Positions 22,192 through 35,248 of a stretch of 64,000 nucleotides of DNA are shown here, piece by piece. The translations under genes were made by a program, and so were the position numbers. The DNA comes from Homalodisca vitripennis (Eukaryota; Arthropoda; Insecta; Hemiptera; Cicadellidae). Where the stretch lies: the NCBI RefSeq assembly GCF_021130785.1, contig NC_060214.1, positions 45,755,001 through 45,819,000 on the forward strand. Reading direction: 5' to 3'. A model generated the notes under the pieces. It saw only the letters and a list, made by a program, of their open reading frames with translations, made no database searches and was not told the DNA's origin. Each line of letters opens with the position of its first letter. The first letter of the stretch is position 1.

Positions 22192-22769
22192 TGAAGGAAA
22201 CAGGATTTTTCCGGACATTTGCCATCGTTCAGTGAAACAAGAAATCAGTAACACTACGTTTCAAGATCTGCAATCTGATCTCTTCTTCAGGAAAACAACT
22301 AACCTAATACATAATTACAAACTAGGTTAAAATAAACAAATGTTACCAAAGCGTTGTAGCACACCTAAGTCAGGAATTACAACCTACATGTTGTTTGTCA
22401 ACTTCACTAACTCTATAAACATGCACTTAGTAAAAAACTATACACAACACTAATCATTAAACCTGAACTACGGAATAATAGTCACAATACGTCTTCATTC
22501 GTCTACTAACCACCTACGACTAGTTTTTTACTAAGTGCATGTTTATAGAGTTAGTGAAGTTGACAAACAACATGTAGGTTGTGATTCCTGACTTAGGCGT
22601 GCCACAACGCTTTGGTAACATTTGTTTATTTTAACCTAGTTTGTTATTATGTATTAGGTTAGTTGTTTACCTGAAGAAGAGATCAGATTGCAGATCTCGA
22701 AACGTAGTGTTACTGATTTCTTTTTTCACTGAACGATGGCAAATGTCCGGAAAAATCCTGTTTCCTTCA
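22192..22769. mobile_element. Near-perfect 578-bp hairpin element, 249-bp arms
   Basis: The left arm 22192-22440 is the inverse of 22521-22769 with only a few mismatches; an 80-base loop separates them. The outer ends read TGAAGGAAACAGGATTTTTC and the inverse. I see no clear target duplication. Each arm carries a hammerhead-like core. In the right arm this is CTGAAGA (22671-22677), then stem GAGATC/GATCTC, then GAAAC (22699-22703). Such cores are known from Penelope-like elements, so this may be a head-to-head pair of Penelope-like ends. A transcript would fold into a long duplex and could enter a small-RNA pathway. Confidence 0.85.
22671..22712 (+). ncRNA. Hammerhead-ribozyme-like core
   Basis: CUGAAGA is followed after one A by a 6-bp stem (GAGAUC/GAUCUC, 8-base loop) and then GAAAC. 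This is the order of conserved box 1, stem II and box 2 of a hammerhead. The next 18 bases allow GUA/UAC pairing but no clear GUH cleavage triplet follows, so it may be inactive. The inverse copy is on the minus strand of the left arm (about 22250-22290). Confidence 0.4.
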
Positions 22770-22774
22770 TAGAA

Positions 22775-23735
22775 ATACTACGTACATATTATATGGTTAA
22801 AGAGATCGTTTTGAAATTTTAAATATTATAAACAGCTTTCTTAATATCAAGAACATTTTTATTAGGCTAATTTATAAATTTAATGTTGGTAATAACGAAA
22901 CTTATATATACTTAGATGATCATCCTTCTGATAAGGGTTGTCCAAGAACACTTGCAATCGAGAATTAATATATTGTTTGTTAATGAGTGGATTAAATAAA
23001 CTACAAAGCTAAAGGGCTAATGGTTTCCAAAAAAAGACTATCTCGTAGTAAATTTTCTTTTTTTAGTATCTGTATTTTCGTTACTTAGAAATATTCATGT
23101 TTCGATAAATTGAACACTAAGCATTTCGAAATCTTATTAATATTGAGCAGCAAACACTATACAAATATTTACAGCTTGCAATAGATCAAAGCATTAAAGG
23201 TATCAAATTAGAGTATCGATTCGTGTAAAACAAAAAGGAATCCGCATTACATTTCACGTGATTTGTTTTTATGTGAATCTTTAGGCGAATTGGATTTGAT
23301 AGTTTTTAAGTATTTTACAGATATATACAGATATCCTATTGGCAGTGTTGTAAAATTGTAAGTCCTAAGTGCTATTTAAGAAAATTTTTCGCTAAATGAA
23401 TGAAGAGTTCTACCACGTTCTATTTTTCGTGAATTAGTTTTAGTGGACACTAATACTTTAGAAACTACTAAAATAAAGCACAGCAATTTAAAACAATAAC
23501 TCTTATTATTTTGCAAGCGCATCCCTGGAAACGAATGATTTTCCGATTTCAGTACTCCATATCACAGGCTCTCTAAAACCGTGAACATGCTTCTCTACTT
23601 AAGCAAGTGCCACGATATGTCTCAAAGACGTTATTTTTCCACAATAAAAATCCTATGATAAATTTTTTTAGATCTAATTTCCGCCTGATACTCGACTCCG
23701 AATTTTACCTGATGGATATTGAGCAAAAACTTAGA
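22775..23735. other. A+T-rich stretch, no gene seen
   Basis: No coding or bounded repeat is recognised. The last few hundred bases may be a very diverged continuation of block A. Confidence 0.4.
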
Positions 23736-24920
23736 TTTACAACGATTTTAATTGCCTAAGAAAGAGCTGCTTACAAAAAAGCACTTGTTTATGATTTTCC
23801 TGTTACAAGGTAGCACTGGACTTGCAAATGTTACCATCAGTATCATGCATGGTATCCTAAACATTGAATTTAAATTTATTTCTACCAACAAAGGAACTTA
23901 AAACTATTTATAGCATTGGCTAGTGCAAATACAAAAATGTATGGTTTCCCATGTAGTGCATTATGGAAAAAGATGCACAAGTATAATGTAAGCTAAAAAT
24001 TAAATAAAATGCCATAACTATTATTTGGGACCTGCATTTTCAACTAATTGTTTACTAAACTATTAAACCTTTTAAAATAAAACCTTGATGTGAAATTATG
24101 GGTTCACATAAGTTGATAGTACCATAGCAAATTTTAACTATTATTTCATTCATGTGCTCGAATTGTAACTTTTTAGTATTTCTGTCCATTTTATACATGA
24201 CATATTAGATTTTTCATTATATAGATGTACATAATTACCTTTATCTCCTTAGTAGCAATAAATTGTTTACTGTTCATAATTTTTGTGTAAAATAGTATCT
24301 TCTAGAATTATTATTACTATTTTTACAAATACTGCACATTATTACTAACCTTAACCTAGCGTTTTACGAAATGACAAACATACGTAGCTGAAATGCCAAA
24401 CTTCTAAACAGGAAAAACCTGTATTGAAGGTTGTATATTATTTTCAGTCTGTTTTAACATCTGAAACATGAAGATAGCTCTTTAGAACAAGGCTACATTA
24501 TTTAAGAATATATGATAGCAAAGTTTTAAAATATAGTGTTGAAACAAGGAAATTAAAATGTTTGCATTTACAATATTGTTTTATTAATTGCAGTTTATTT
24601 TGCTCACAGTAATAAATTTAATGAAAAATTACTATATTAAACTACAAATATACAGATATATTTGTATTTTTAAGAACATTCCATACAAAATATAACATAA
24701 CACAAAAATAGTCAATTCACGAAATTTGTATGATGTTTAGTGTACTTAACATTTTTATTTAGGAATTTATTGGAGTTAGCGCAGGACAATTCATCAACAA
24801 CACTTATAATTACCTGTCAATAACAAAAGTCTTTCTATAATTAAAGCCTTTTCACTTGTCACTAAACTTCATAAATTTAAAGGCTAACACATTATATTCC
24901 ACTGTTATGTGTATAGCTTG

Positions 24921-24949
24921 TACAAAAAAATCGACTAACTATCATTAAC
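24921..24949 (+). promoter_or_regulatory. Promoter-like module A1 (TATA mutated)
   Basis: TACAAAAAAATCG at 24921 and TATCATTAACAAAG at ~24940 align with TATAAAAAAATCG and TGTCATTAACAAAG in block C. The TATA core here has a T-to-C change. TCATT resembles an arthropod initiator. Confidence 0.35.
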
Positions 24950-26586
24950 AAAGAGCTTCACATTATCTGGTATTGGATAATTGATTTAGAATGCAGAATT
25001 GTCATGAATAGTACAAATTCATTATTCACCAATTATCGGCATTAATTAACTGCAATTATATTTTGGTATATCTGATTATGTTGTCAATTTACAACAGTAA
25101 ATAATATAATGTTTTAGAGCTATTGCTATAATAGCAGCTTCATCAGAATTAAGGAATATTTTAGATTATAAATATTATATTGCACTTTTTTATGTATATG
25201 TTTAGGATAAACTGGTCCCATATTAAATCTTATTCTACCCGGTGATGATATTATTTTAAAACAGAATAAGGGTTAGAGTGGACATGATACAAGGACGATG
25301 GTACTATCAAATAAGTGCCATACATTTGTCAATAGTCCTTGAACCTGTCTGTGTTTAAGGTATACATAGAGTATATTGATTAGTGCCAGAACCCAATATA
25401 GGTAACTATCCTTGCGTTGATTACATCATACAAATTCCGACTGCATATAAACGTCTATAACGCTGATTAAATTTTACACATCGATTATAAAACTTGAAAT
25501 ACATTATACTCACTTTTTATCTCTTAGAAGATACAGTCGAAAATTCCACTTTGCATTGAATAAGTTCTTGACTTACAATGAAAATAAATTAAAAAAATAC
25601 ATTTCTATATTGTTGTTTTTTATTAGTTTGTGTGAAAAATGCAATGTGGAACGTGTAAGTTAATATTTACAATAAGATATCACAGTTTATAGCTTAGATA
25701 AGTAGTAGACATAAACACATATACATAAAATGGAATACCATACTAAAAAAAGTAATCGATTTGGTATGTAAGGCACAGATTTATTAAAAATTGCTTTATA
25801 CTCTTCAAAGAATGTTTTAACACTGAGAAATCATTATAATACAAGTGGTTTCTAAAATTAATAGCATATTATTGGATCTCTTGACATATTCGTTGCATTT
25901 TAAGGGGGTTTCCATGAAATCTTAAAGAATCAGAAAAAACGCTAGTAAATCATGTTAGATATAAAGATTATAAGAGATTAGACAAAATCAGATGACGTAG
26001 GTAAGCGATAAAGAGATTTAACTTTATACAATGGGTAACATAAAAAAATTTAATTTTGTTAGGAATGACGACGTATTTGCAGACAATATTTAATCATTCG
26101 CGAAGCTGTATATTTGGAAAGAAAGGAAATTATTGATTTTAAAACACGGATAGCCACAGATTTCAAAAAAACACGATATGCTCTGAATCAATAAACGTTT
26201 TGTTAAAAAATCGAATCCACCATCAGCGTTAGGGGCGAGAATGTTAGTATAATATTTCAATAGCGAAATTGCAAAACATTTTACTCTATTAAATAATGCA
26301 ACTTTTCTTTCACTGTCAATGTTAAACGGACTGTAATATTTATTGATACTACTGTAGTATATATTTAATGACCGAGGAATATTGGTTTGTTTGTACCGAA
26401 CAATTTTATCACAAAAATGATAATAGTTTTAAAGAAGTTTATACATTTTGTTGAAAATGATGATTTTGGGTCTTATATCAAGGGATCATTTCAAATACAA
26501 GATAACTGCGGATTCGCACACAATCCCGACATTAATCAGCAGAAAACAAGGTTTCCCTGCAGTTGGGCAAGGAATGGGCTATATAC

Positions 26587-26634
26587 TATAAATAACTAAA
26601 GCCCAACAAAGCCATTAACTAAAGCGACTCAGTG
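26587..26634 (+). promoter_or_regulatory. Promoter-like module A2
   Basis: TATAAATA at 26587-26594 is followed 26 bases after its first T by CATTAAC, and then GACTCAGTGAG. Upstream CTGCAGTTGGGCAA and downstream GGAAATAGAAG are conserved in the inverted copies at 31.78 and 61.03 kb. A core promoter is an inference; no transcript evidence is available. Confidence 0.4.
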
Positions 26635-28020
26635 AGTAATGCCGGAAATAGAAGCTCGGAATCAACTGGGTGGAGTTGATTACTTTTGTTTCCTGCTGAA
26701 TAATAGGATGTTCAAAACACCACAGTTTCATGTTCAATTTAATCCGTATTAACTTATACTATATTGTTATCCATTGTAATTGTAGGATTTTTAATTGACA
26801 ACTTGTATCTATTAGCGAAATTGTAATTTTAAATTTGTAATCTAGCGTTAAAGTTTATGGTCTTTAAAGTGAAGTTCAGGAAAAATGAAATAAAATGTTG
26901 GTCTTTCTGTATGTAAGTAACTGTGTTGACCCGTTGGCTTACAATTTTAACTCATTTAAATCTTCATCTGTATAGGTAATGGTACTCGTTAGGCAAGTTA
27001 GAGTATAAATGCTATCGGTGAAAATGAAATCTGGTTATATCGTTCTTATTGGTAACCTTGTTGACAAAGAGGAAAATACAGACTACATAAAGTATTAAAT
27101 AGAGCGTACAGTAAAGAAAATTTATTTTACATATTTTAGTATCTAACAAATGTAATATACATTTTTGAATTTTTCTAAAGAACATTTGTTGTTAATTGAT
27201 ATTAATATATTCTAGTATTTGAATAACACGTGTATTTGATTTAGGTTGTTGAATTGGTCGAATTCATACAAAATGTAGATTTTTATTTTATCTTACAATG
27301 TAATTTTTCGTTCAGCTAAGCGATTAGAGTCTATTTCTGTTTTATTTTCATTGGCGTTAGTAAATAAAAATGAATTTAATTGACAATTTTATCTTACATG
27401 GGTATTATTAAAGTTTCTCGTTAAAGATTTTGAATTAAACATTATTAAAGTCTTCTCACCTGTCTGTTATTAATTAATATTTTATTGGTCTTTGTCAAAC
27501 CTTACTTTGTCAATCAGTACTTAGTGTAATATACTGTATTTCATTAATAATTATGCGAATGATTGTATATAGCTAGAAGCGTTCCTATAAAAAATAGGGA
27601 CAACTTTCTCTAGCTATTTTAATATATATGGTTTACAAAATAAATTTCATTTTCTGTTGTTTACTTGTGTTAAAAATAAGAGTATTTTTACTTAAAAACA
27701 AATGTCTTTATTTAAAAATCTATGTTTGCCGACTTAAAACGATTTTTTTTGTATAAAACATTAGTCACAACGAAGTGGTGTTTATTGAATATTTACCGGA
27801 GTAATTTACACTGGATGATTTAGTAACTATTCAGTTTTCATGTTCGCCTGTCTTTATGCAATTTTACTTTAAAATTTAATTTTTTTATTGTGTGAAAAAG
27901 CCGCCCCTAGTATGCCTCTATCGATCTTGTAAATGGCAAACATTCATGCATTGGGAGTCTCCCATTGTAAATGCGTTATACTATGCACATTTTGAAAGTT
28001 ATATTTTTAATTTTCGTGAA

Positions 28021-29039
28021 AGTGATTTCGAATAATTAAGTATGGATATGTTTTCTAAATCTATGTATAAATGCATCATTAATGTTGAATCAACCCTCCC
28101 CGTCAAGGCTGTAATTTTTTGTATAGCTATAGATATGATAATAGGTCGAAATATATCATGCTTCAATCTATGCTAGCTACATTGGAAAAACCACAGGAAA
28201 GTAATAAAATTTTAGTTATGTGCTTCGAAGATTTTTCAACAGATATTAATATTGTGTTGTAATCAAAGCAAAACAATTTAATATCCTTTAAGTGGAAAAT
28301 ATAAGAATTCCATCGGATATGTGAGAGTGCAGCCTGGAATTGAATTGAATTTAAAAAACTGAATTTCCATCCCTCATCACAACATTAATTACCGGTTACA
28401 CATAAACATTAATCTAACGTGTAAACTTTATAATTAGAATATGAAAATACTTGTATATTATCTATTAAAACTGTTGAGTAGTTACTTAAAAAAAGAATAT
28501 ATATATATGTATACAACACCTATATTTTATCTCTTACATTATATATGTTTGTACGTGTATTTGATAACAAAATAATACTTTAAGAACTATTCAATGCAAT
28601 TTAACCCAACTTACGAGCTTTTTATATGGATGAGATATAACGGTAAAAATATATGGTACTTTTTAATTTGAGTAAAGTTTTTGTGCTATAATTCAAATTT
28701 GAAAATTGTTACTACTCTAATACCTAAATAATGGCTTTTTTTCAATACAAACTTATATAAAATTTAATTTTTAACATACAGAAAGACGGTACAATTTGTT
28801 CCTATTTTAAATTTTAAAATGTATTATAATTGAAATAAAGTTGTTTACAGATTTATTTACTCTACAATATGAAAAATATAAACTTATTTAATAAATCTGA
28901 GCCTAAACATTTGAAATGACATGCACCATCATTAAACTCATCGTTTCCTTTATAGAAATATAGGATTAAACAAAAATTAAAGGTTTATAGGTAATTTTAT
29001 TGTCACCATATTGAGTTAGAAGTAAGACTTTCATAAAAA
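28021..29039. other. Spacer of the A/B palindrome, left part; no gene seen
   Basis: A+T-rich, with a short TA run near 28498. No inverted match in block B is visible. Confidence 0.4.
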
Positions 29040-29420
29040 CAGAGATAACATTTTGCACCATAATTTATATTCCATTAAAATCGGTTAAGTAGGTTTTAAC
29101 GCTCCAAATATAAAAACGCCTTTCATGACACTCTCAAAGTTGAAACTGCTAGAGGAGGTCGTAATTTATTAAAACGTCATTATTACCTGTCAATATCGAA
29201 TGTTATTTGGTAATTAGCAGTTTTTACAGAAAATTTAACAAACAAGCACAGGCTTTGACCACGCGGTGTTTGATAATAATTATGGTTGATGTCAACAAAA
29301 CAACATAATGACGGACCCTCGTTAACACAAACCCAACACATTAATATTGTTGACGACTAGATTGAGGATATTAGTTTTTAGATATTGCAGGTTGTCAGTG
29401 ACACTTGTTACAAACGATCA
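29040..29420 (+). repeat. Repeat D
   Basis: It has an inverted counterpart at 43970-44250. Landmarks are TTGAAACTGCTAGA, ATTACCTGTCAATAT, TTTGGTAATTA and GATGTCAACAAAAC. It shares the ATTACCTGTCAATA motif with blocks A-C and is probably a more distant member of the same family, lying in the palindrome centre. Confidence 0.7.
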
Positions 29421-30499
29421 AGCAAGCGTTTACTATACTTTGTTTGTAATAGAGGATTTTAAATAATTTTAGATCAGCGTAGTAAAAGTATTTTTTATTA
29501 ATTGTTTTCTCTGTATAATAACGTATTTACAGTGAAAATAGTTTTAAATCCTTGCAAAAAACTAAATAAAATGCATGAATAAGAGAAAGTAAATTTATTT
29601 TTTCATATTATCGCTAACTCGTCATAAAAACACGGTTTCCGTAAAAGATTAATTTAGATTAATCATGATAAATTAATCATGTTAATTTATGTTGCAAAAG
29701 TAAAGGTATATAACTATTTGAATTATATTGTGTATGCTTGGTTTTATTTAGAGGTAAATTTACAAACTATAACAAAATTAAAAGATAAGTAATGTACGAT
29801 TAAAATTGTATAGAATATGATTTTTATTTGTGATATAATATGTATTTAATAAGATATACCCATTCAGTATCGCCATAAAACCAAACACAATTTTACATAA
29901 TTTAATTTTAACTATATGAACCTCGTTATCTGTTTGTAACGTCCTTTGAAATATTTTAATAGTGAACAACAACCAAAAGTTTTGTTTTATTTCATTATTA
30001 ATATACAATTTAAAATAAAAATATATTTTATGTAGTACAAACATTATTTTATCTCGTAATAATAAATTTGTGTAACCGGGTAATACTATAAGGTTTTTGT
30101 TAGACAAGATTATAAAAGTACAGATATTCTATAAATATTGGCTGTGCAGGACGTCGTTGTTTATATCGAATTACACTTTTAATTTTTTTCAATTTTGCTC
30201 ACAATATCACATTATAAAGATTGTATATTTAAATTTTAAATATGAGTTTTTGTATACAATTCTTATTTAAAACAATTAAATTTCTATTAAAAAAAATTAA
30301 TTGAAGAAACCACATAATAATGTAATACTATACTTACGAGTAGTACCTTGTTTATACGGTTAGACTAGGCTGATAGTTACTGGTTAGTAAACATTTAATA
30401 GGGGCTAAAAACATGCTGTACATATTCTTTAAATTGTTCTCAGTTTGCAATCATTGTAAACATATGTACGTAGGCTAATGGAACCTATTTTTGGGTAAC
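29421..30499. other. Spacer of the A/B palindrome, right part; no gene seen
   Basis: A minus-strand open frame of 109 codons (29778-30107) is rich in Ile, Asn and Phe with no motif. I treat it as chance. Small imperfect palindromes around TTAATCATG lie near 29660. Confidence 0.4.
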
Positions 30500-31750
30500 C
30501 GAAGGAGGCTTCGCGTTCCCCCCAAAGCAGATGAAATGTTGGCGCGCGGCGCGCAGACTGACTCCCAATAGACGGATGTTTACCTTTTAAAATATCGATA
30601 GAGAAATACTAGGGGCAGCGTTATCACAATAAATAAAACACTTATTTGAAAGTTATATAATGATAGGCGCAAATTAAAACTAAGTGGTGGACGAGTAATC
30701 TAGTTGGAATAGCTCTGTTAAACACTAATTCAATTACACTTCGTACTGGCTGTTTTTTATTTTTTATTTATTTAAAATTAACTTGTTCATATTCTATGCA
30801 CAAGTAAACAAAAACATAATTCAATTGCTTTTGCAAAACGGTGCAAATTACCAATAACTACAAGAAGTAATGCCTCTGTTTCATATGCACTATTTTAGGC
30901 ATGTACAATAATTTGTATGATTTTAATACAAAATACATTAAATAACATTAAGTATTGATAAAGTTAGCTACAATCAATAAAGTATGTACTATTATGAGAC
31001 AGTTGAAAAAATAAGTTAATATGAACTTTTAAACTATCATATATCAGATATATTGTCAAATCAACTCAGTTTTCTTTAGTAACCCCATTGAAAATTAAAT
31101 AGAAATAGATAATTAATCGATTAGCTCAACGGAAAAAAGAAAATTTAAGTTAAAATCAAAGTCTATATATTTTGTGTTAAATTAACCAATTAAACAACGT
31201 AACTTCACAAAACACATGTTGGATAGTTGAATATGTTATATAAATGTCTTTTACTATATGCTGTATTTAATCATTTATTTAATCTGTATTTTCCTCTTTG
31301 TCAACAAGGTTACCAATAGGACCAACAATACCAGATTTACAGTATGACAGAAAGCATTACTATACTTCCATCCAATGCCTAACGTGTAATATTACAAATG
31401 AAGATATTGTAGAGTTAAAGTTTTAAACCACCGGTTAAAAAAGTCAAGCAGTTATCTTAAATATGAACAGACCAAAGTTGTCTTCCATTCTTCAGCAACT
31501 GGTCTTAAAGTTCCCCACTTTTTAGGTCTAAACTACCTTAGTGGAATACAATTTCAATTGTTGCAACATGTCGTCAATTAAATATTCTACAATTAAAAGA
31601 GCTTATAACATAAAACTAGTTATTATGGATTAAAGTGAACATGAAACTGTGGTGTTTTGAACATCCCATTATTCAGCAGAAAACAAAAGTAATCAACTCC
31701 ATCCAGTTGAATTCAATCTTCTATTTCCACAATTACTCACTCAGACGTGT

Positions 31751-31783
31751 TTGTTAATGGCTTTTTTCGGCTTTATATTTATA
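31751..31783 (-). promoter_or_regulatory. Promoter-like module B2
   Basis: On the minus strand, TATAAATA (31783-31776) is followed 24 bases on by CATTAAC, then CTGAGTGAG and GGAAATAGAAG. It corresponds to module A2. Confidence 0.4.
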
Positions 31784-33805
31784 GTCAATAGACATTTCGT
31801 TGCCCAACTGCAGAGAACCTTGTTCCTTGTTGTTGAATGACGGGACTGTTTGCAAAGTCGTATTTGTGTTATACTTGTCTTATAAGTAAGCCAAACGCTG
31901 TTGGAAAATATACAACCGTAAACATGATTATACAGACCCATATAATATAAGGTTTTTTTAATGGATACGTGTCTTGTTTTAATATGTTTTATGAATATAA
32001 ATTATTTGAAACAAATTATACCCTGTTTTTTAATACTAATTGGACACTGTATCGTAATTTTATCAAAATTATAATTTATAAGATAATTTATAAATGAGAT
32101 TAAAACTATCGTCATGTGTTGTACTAAAACATTTAATAAAAATAAAAAAATATTCTTGGAGAGTTATATATCAAAGTACTTCACTAGTATTATATATATA
32201 TTGGACCCTGTTTAAACAAAGAAAGTGAAAAAAACTTAGCGTGCTACAATAAAATAAATGTTATTGCAATATCAATATTGTAATTAAATTACATTATTCC
32301 ACCCCCTAACGCTGATTTTAGCTAACATTACATGATGAATAACGTCATTCTGATGTAATCTATGGCTAGCCAAGTAAAAAAATCCATATCTTTCCTGTCT
32401 ATCCTTATAAGTAAACTCACAAATAATTCCATATTGTTGCAAATGCGTCGTCACTTGTAAGCAAAATCTAAATTTAAATGTTTCCTCATATACAGTTATT
32501 TATCTTTATCCCTCATATACATAGACAAAATTTTTATATATATTTTTTGAAATATGTAGTTACGATTTATTTATGTCAGGCAAAAGTAATCTGTATATTT
32601 TTGGAGTTCTAAGCAGAATGAACTTTTGTAAGTTTTCATTTATGTCAGACTATATGTACCTTATTTACGCGAATTTACATATTAAAAAACATTTTATGCT
32701 ATTTTTATATTATTAGCAAACAAAAATAAGTGGCGCATTTAGTCATTGCAACAAAATACAATATCGAGTGTAAATCTATGATAACACATCGACTTTAGTT
32801 GTATTAGTACGTCTTTCAATTAGGTAGTAAGATTTCGTGGAAACTCGGTTATAATGCCACGAATAAATCAAGAGACCCAATACAATAAAAAATGGAAAAA
32901 CTTTATTTGAAAAATATTTCCTCTAAAATCTGTATTTCTATAGAACTATACAATATTGTAACCATTGTCTCTTTGGTGTTTATTATTTTTATAAACCAAT
33001 TTTCTTATAACAATTTCTTAGCATTAATAAATTTTAGAGAAGAGTATAAAACCAAAAGTTAAAAAAATATTTACTTTGCGTAATATTTACGCAGGGCACT
33101 TATGTCACATATAACAATTAAATACGATAATGTAGAAATATTTGTTTTTAGAATGATTTTCTTTGTAAATACATAATTTATTTAGGGAAAGTGCAATGTT
33201 CGACTGTCTCTTCGAATAGTAAAAAAGTGAGTTTTAATATTTGCAATTGTTTATTTAATACCTAAGTTAAATCAGCGTAATATATGCTTATAAGCAGTAA
33301 AAATGTTTATACAGCCATACAAATTTTGAACTCAAGGCCTCTTACCTATATTGGGTTAAGACCCTAATCAATTAAATCAGTATACCTATGTATACCTTAA
33401 GCACACATAGATTCAAGGACTGTGGACAAATGTATGGCAATAATCTATCAGTACCATTATCCTTGTACTGTTACTACAATCTTCTTTAGTCTGTTTTATA
33501 AGATCATCTCAGTAGCCCATGATGGCGGATGGAATAAGATTTAAAAGGGGGCCAGTCTATCAAAAAATATAAATAAAAAAGAGATATAGTATTTTTTACA
33601 CAAATAATTAATAATACTAAGGAAGCTCTTATTATATCAATAATTTTAAAACATTATATTATATACTTTTGGAATCGAAAAATCATAACCCGATATACTG
33701 TAATCTATTGACAGTTAACTAATTGTCAATAATCGGTGAATAATGAATTCATAACAACGATGAATTCTAAATGAATTTTACAATACCAGATCATCTAAAG
33801 CCTTG

Positions 33806-33834
33806 TGTTTATGACTGGTAGTTGATTTTTTATA
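33806..33834 (-). promoter_or_regulatory. Promoter-like module B1
   Basis: On the minus strand, TATAAAAAATC (from 33834) is followed after 21 bases by CATAAAC. It corresponds to modules A1 and C1, with one change in the CATTAAC element. Confidence 0.35.
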
Positions 33835-34727
33835 CATGCTGTTGACATAACTGCGAATATAATATGTTCAAAGCATTTGAATCATGTTAATTACAAAGTG
33901 AAAAGGCTTTAATTATCGAAAGACTTTTGTTACTGACAGGTAATTATAAGTGTTCTTCATGAATTGTGCTGTGCTATAACCGTAAAATTTAATAAATTCT
34001 TAATTAAAAATGTTAGTTAGAATTTCAAAAATACCACATTCTTGAACTGAATATTTTTTTTAATTTTGCTGTATTGTATATGGAACCTTCTTAACAATAC
34101 AGTTTACTTTTATGTACAATTTTGTACAATCTCCTAATTTGTATTTTTAGTCAAATGTCATTTATTTTATTACTATGAGAGAAATAAAAACTATTAGTAC
34201 ATCTTCATGTATAAATTTTAAAAAACACTGAGGCCTTCGTGTTCAAGGAAATCATCATCAGATCTACATAACCGAATTAAAGTAGTTACAAAGGTATTTT
34301 TTTTCTTAATTTATAAATAATTCCAACAAGAAAGGAACTTCTATAATGTAGTACAACAATATTTCAAATTGCAAACATTGAAGTTTTATTGTTTAAACAC
34401 ACAACTTCCAAACTTTGCAAACACATTTATATTCATGAAATATTGTAGCCGTGTTCTAGAGAGCTATCTTCATTCTTCAGATGGTACAAATATACTGCAC
34501 TTAGTATATAAACTTGTATACATGTGTTTCCTTTTTTGATAAGTGTGGCCTCAAGTACAAACGTTTATCATTTCGTAAAACGTCAGGTGAAGGAAAATAT
34601 AGCTGTGTCAAATGCATTAAAATTTGAAAATATGTATATTTTGTAGTATAAAATAAAAGCAGCAATAATCTTAGAGATAATCAAGAAGGTCAAACGGCTT
34701 CTCAGTGTAGCTTGCGTCAAATTATCA

Positions 34728-35026
34728 ACAATGTGGAAGCCTTTGAAATTTGTATATTATTACTGTTTGGTTGAATTCATTTTTTGCATCAATACACTTA
34801 GTTCGGTGCGTCTGCCATTCGTCAAAAGCCCGCTGGAAGTCGGTTTCCAGAACACTGTTGAGAACCTTTGTCGTCACCTCTTGAACCGTCTCAATGGAGT
34901 CCAACCGATGTCCTTTGAGCTCGCTTTTCATTCGTAGAAACAGGGAAAAGTCAAAAACACTAAAGATTCATCGCCAGTAATAACGTTGTCGAAAGTATCT
35001 CCATCTTCCTGGACGTAGTACACATT
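34728..35026 (-). pseudogene. Mariner transposase relic with internal deletion
   Basis: The minus strand reads FDNVITGDES (34990-34960), the context of the first catalytic Asp in mariner transposases. In another frame it then jumps to DFSLFLRMKSELKGHRLDS, the context of the third Asp, and on to the C-terminus with VTTKVLNSVLETDFQRAFDEW and KCIDAKNEF. The central region with the second Asp is deleted and the frame is shifted at the join, so no active enzyme is possible. Family transposases cut and paste at TA. C-terminal spelling resembles insect mariners, which end with a 'KCI-NGEYFE'-like tail. The 5' side abuts the inverted repeat at 35029. Confidence 0.82.
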
Positions 35027-35028
35027 TA

Positions 35029-35169
35029 GGGTCTTTTGCGTTATACTACCTCATTTATTTAAACGTGTTATACGTTTATTTAGAGTGTTTAACTTACCTG
35101 AAATAGTGATTTGATGTAGTGAACAAATGTTGTGCACTATATTCTACACAAAAAACACTATATTTCAAT

Positions 35170-35248
<79 letters not shown>

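Larger units (their letters stand above)
23736..28020 (+). repeat. Divergent segmental repeat, block A
   Basis: It is collinear, inverted, with block B (30500-34600). Landmarks in order are AACATGAAGATAGCTC (24466), ATTACCTGTCAATAACAAAA (24808), CATTTGTCAATAGTCCTTGA (25324), CATCAGCGTTAGGGG (26221), AATCAACTGGGTGGAG (26661), ACCTTGTTGACAAAGAGGA (27055) and CCCCTAGTATGCCTC (27904). The first half also matches block C. No coding exon is identifiable, and short open frames differ between copies. It may be a duplicated gene region, now without recognisable exons, or a very large old mobile element. Confidence 0.75.
30500..34600 (-). repeat. Divergent segmental repeat, block B (inverse of A)
   Basis: The landmarks of block A occur in reverse order and inverted: ATACTAGGGGCAGC (30607), CCTCTTTGTCAACAAGG (31292), GTAATCAACTCCATCC (31689), CCCCCTAACGCTGA (32301), AAGGACTGTGGACAAATG (33415), ACTGACAGGTAATTAT (33931) and GAGCTATCTTCATTC (34461). 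A G+C-rich insert with GGCGCGCGGCGCGCAG (30541) has no match in A. Substitutions and indels are frequent, so the duplication is old. Confidence 0.75.

Noticed and set aside
26387..26599. Coding exon in block A shared with 31741-31941 and 60834-61112
   Set aside because: Reading frames are not conserved between copies although the DNA is; a conserved TATA-like box lies inside, so regulatory sequence is a better explanation.
29778..30107. 109-codon minus-strand open frame
   Set aside because: Composition is that of random A+T-rich translation, with no motif and no inverted counterpart in the palindrome.
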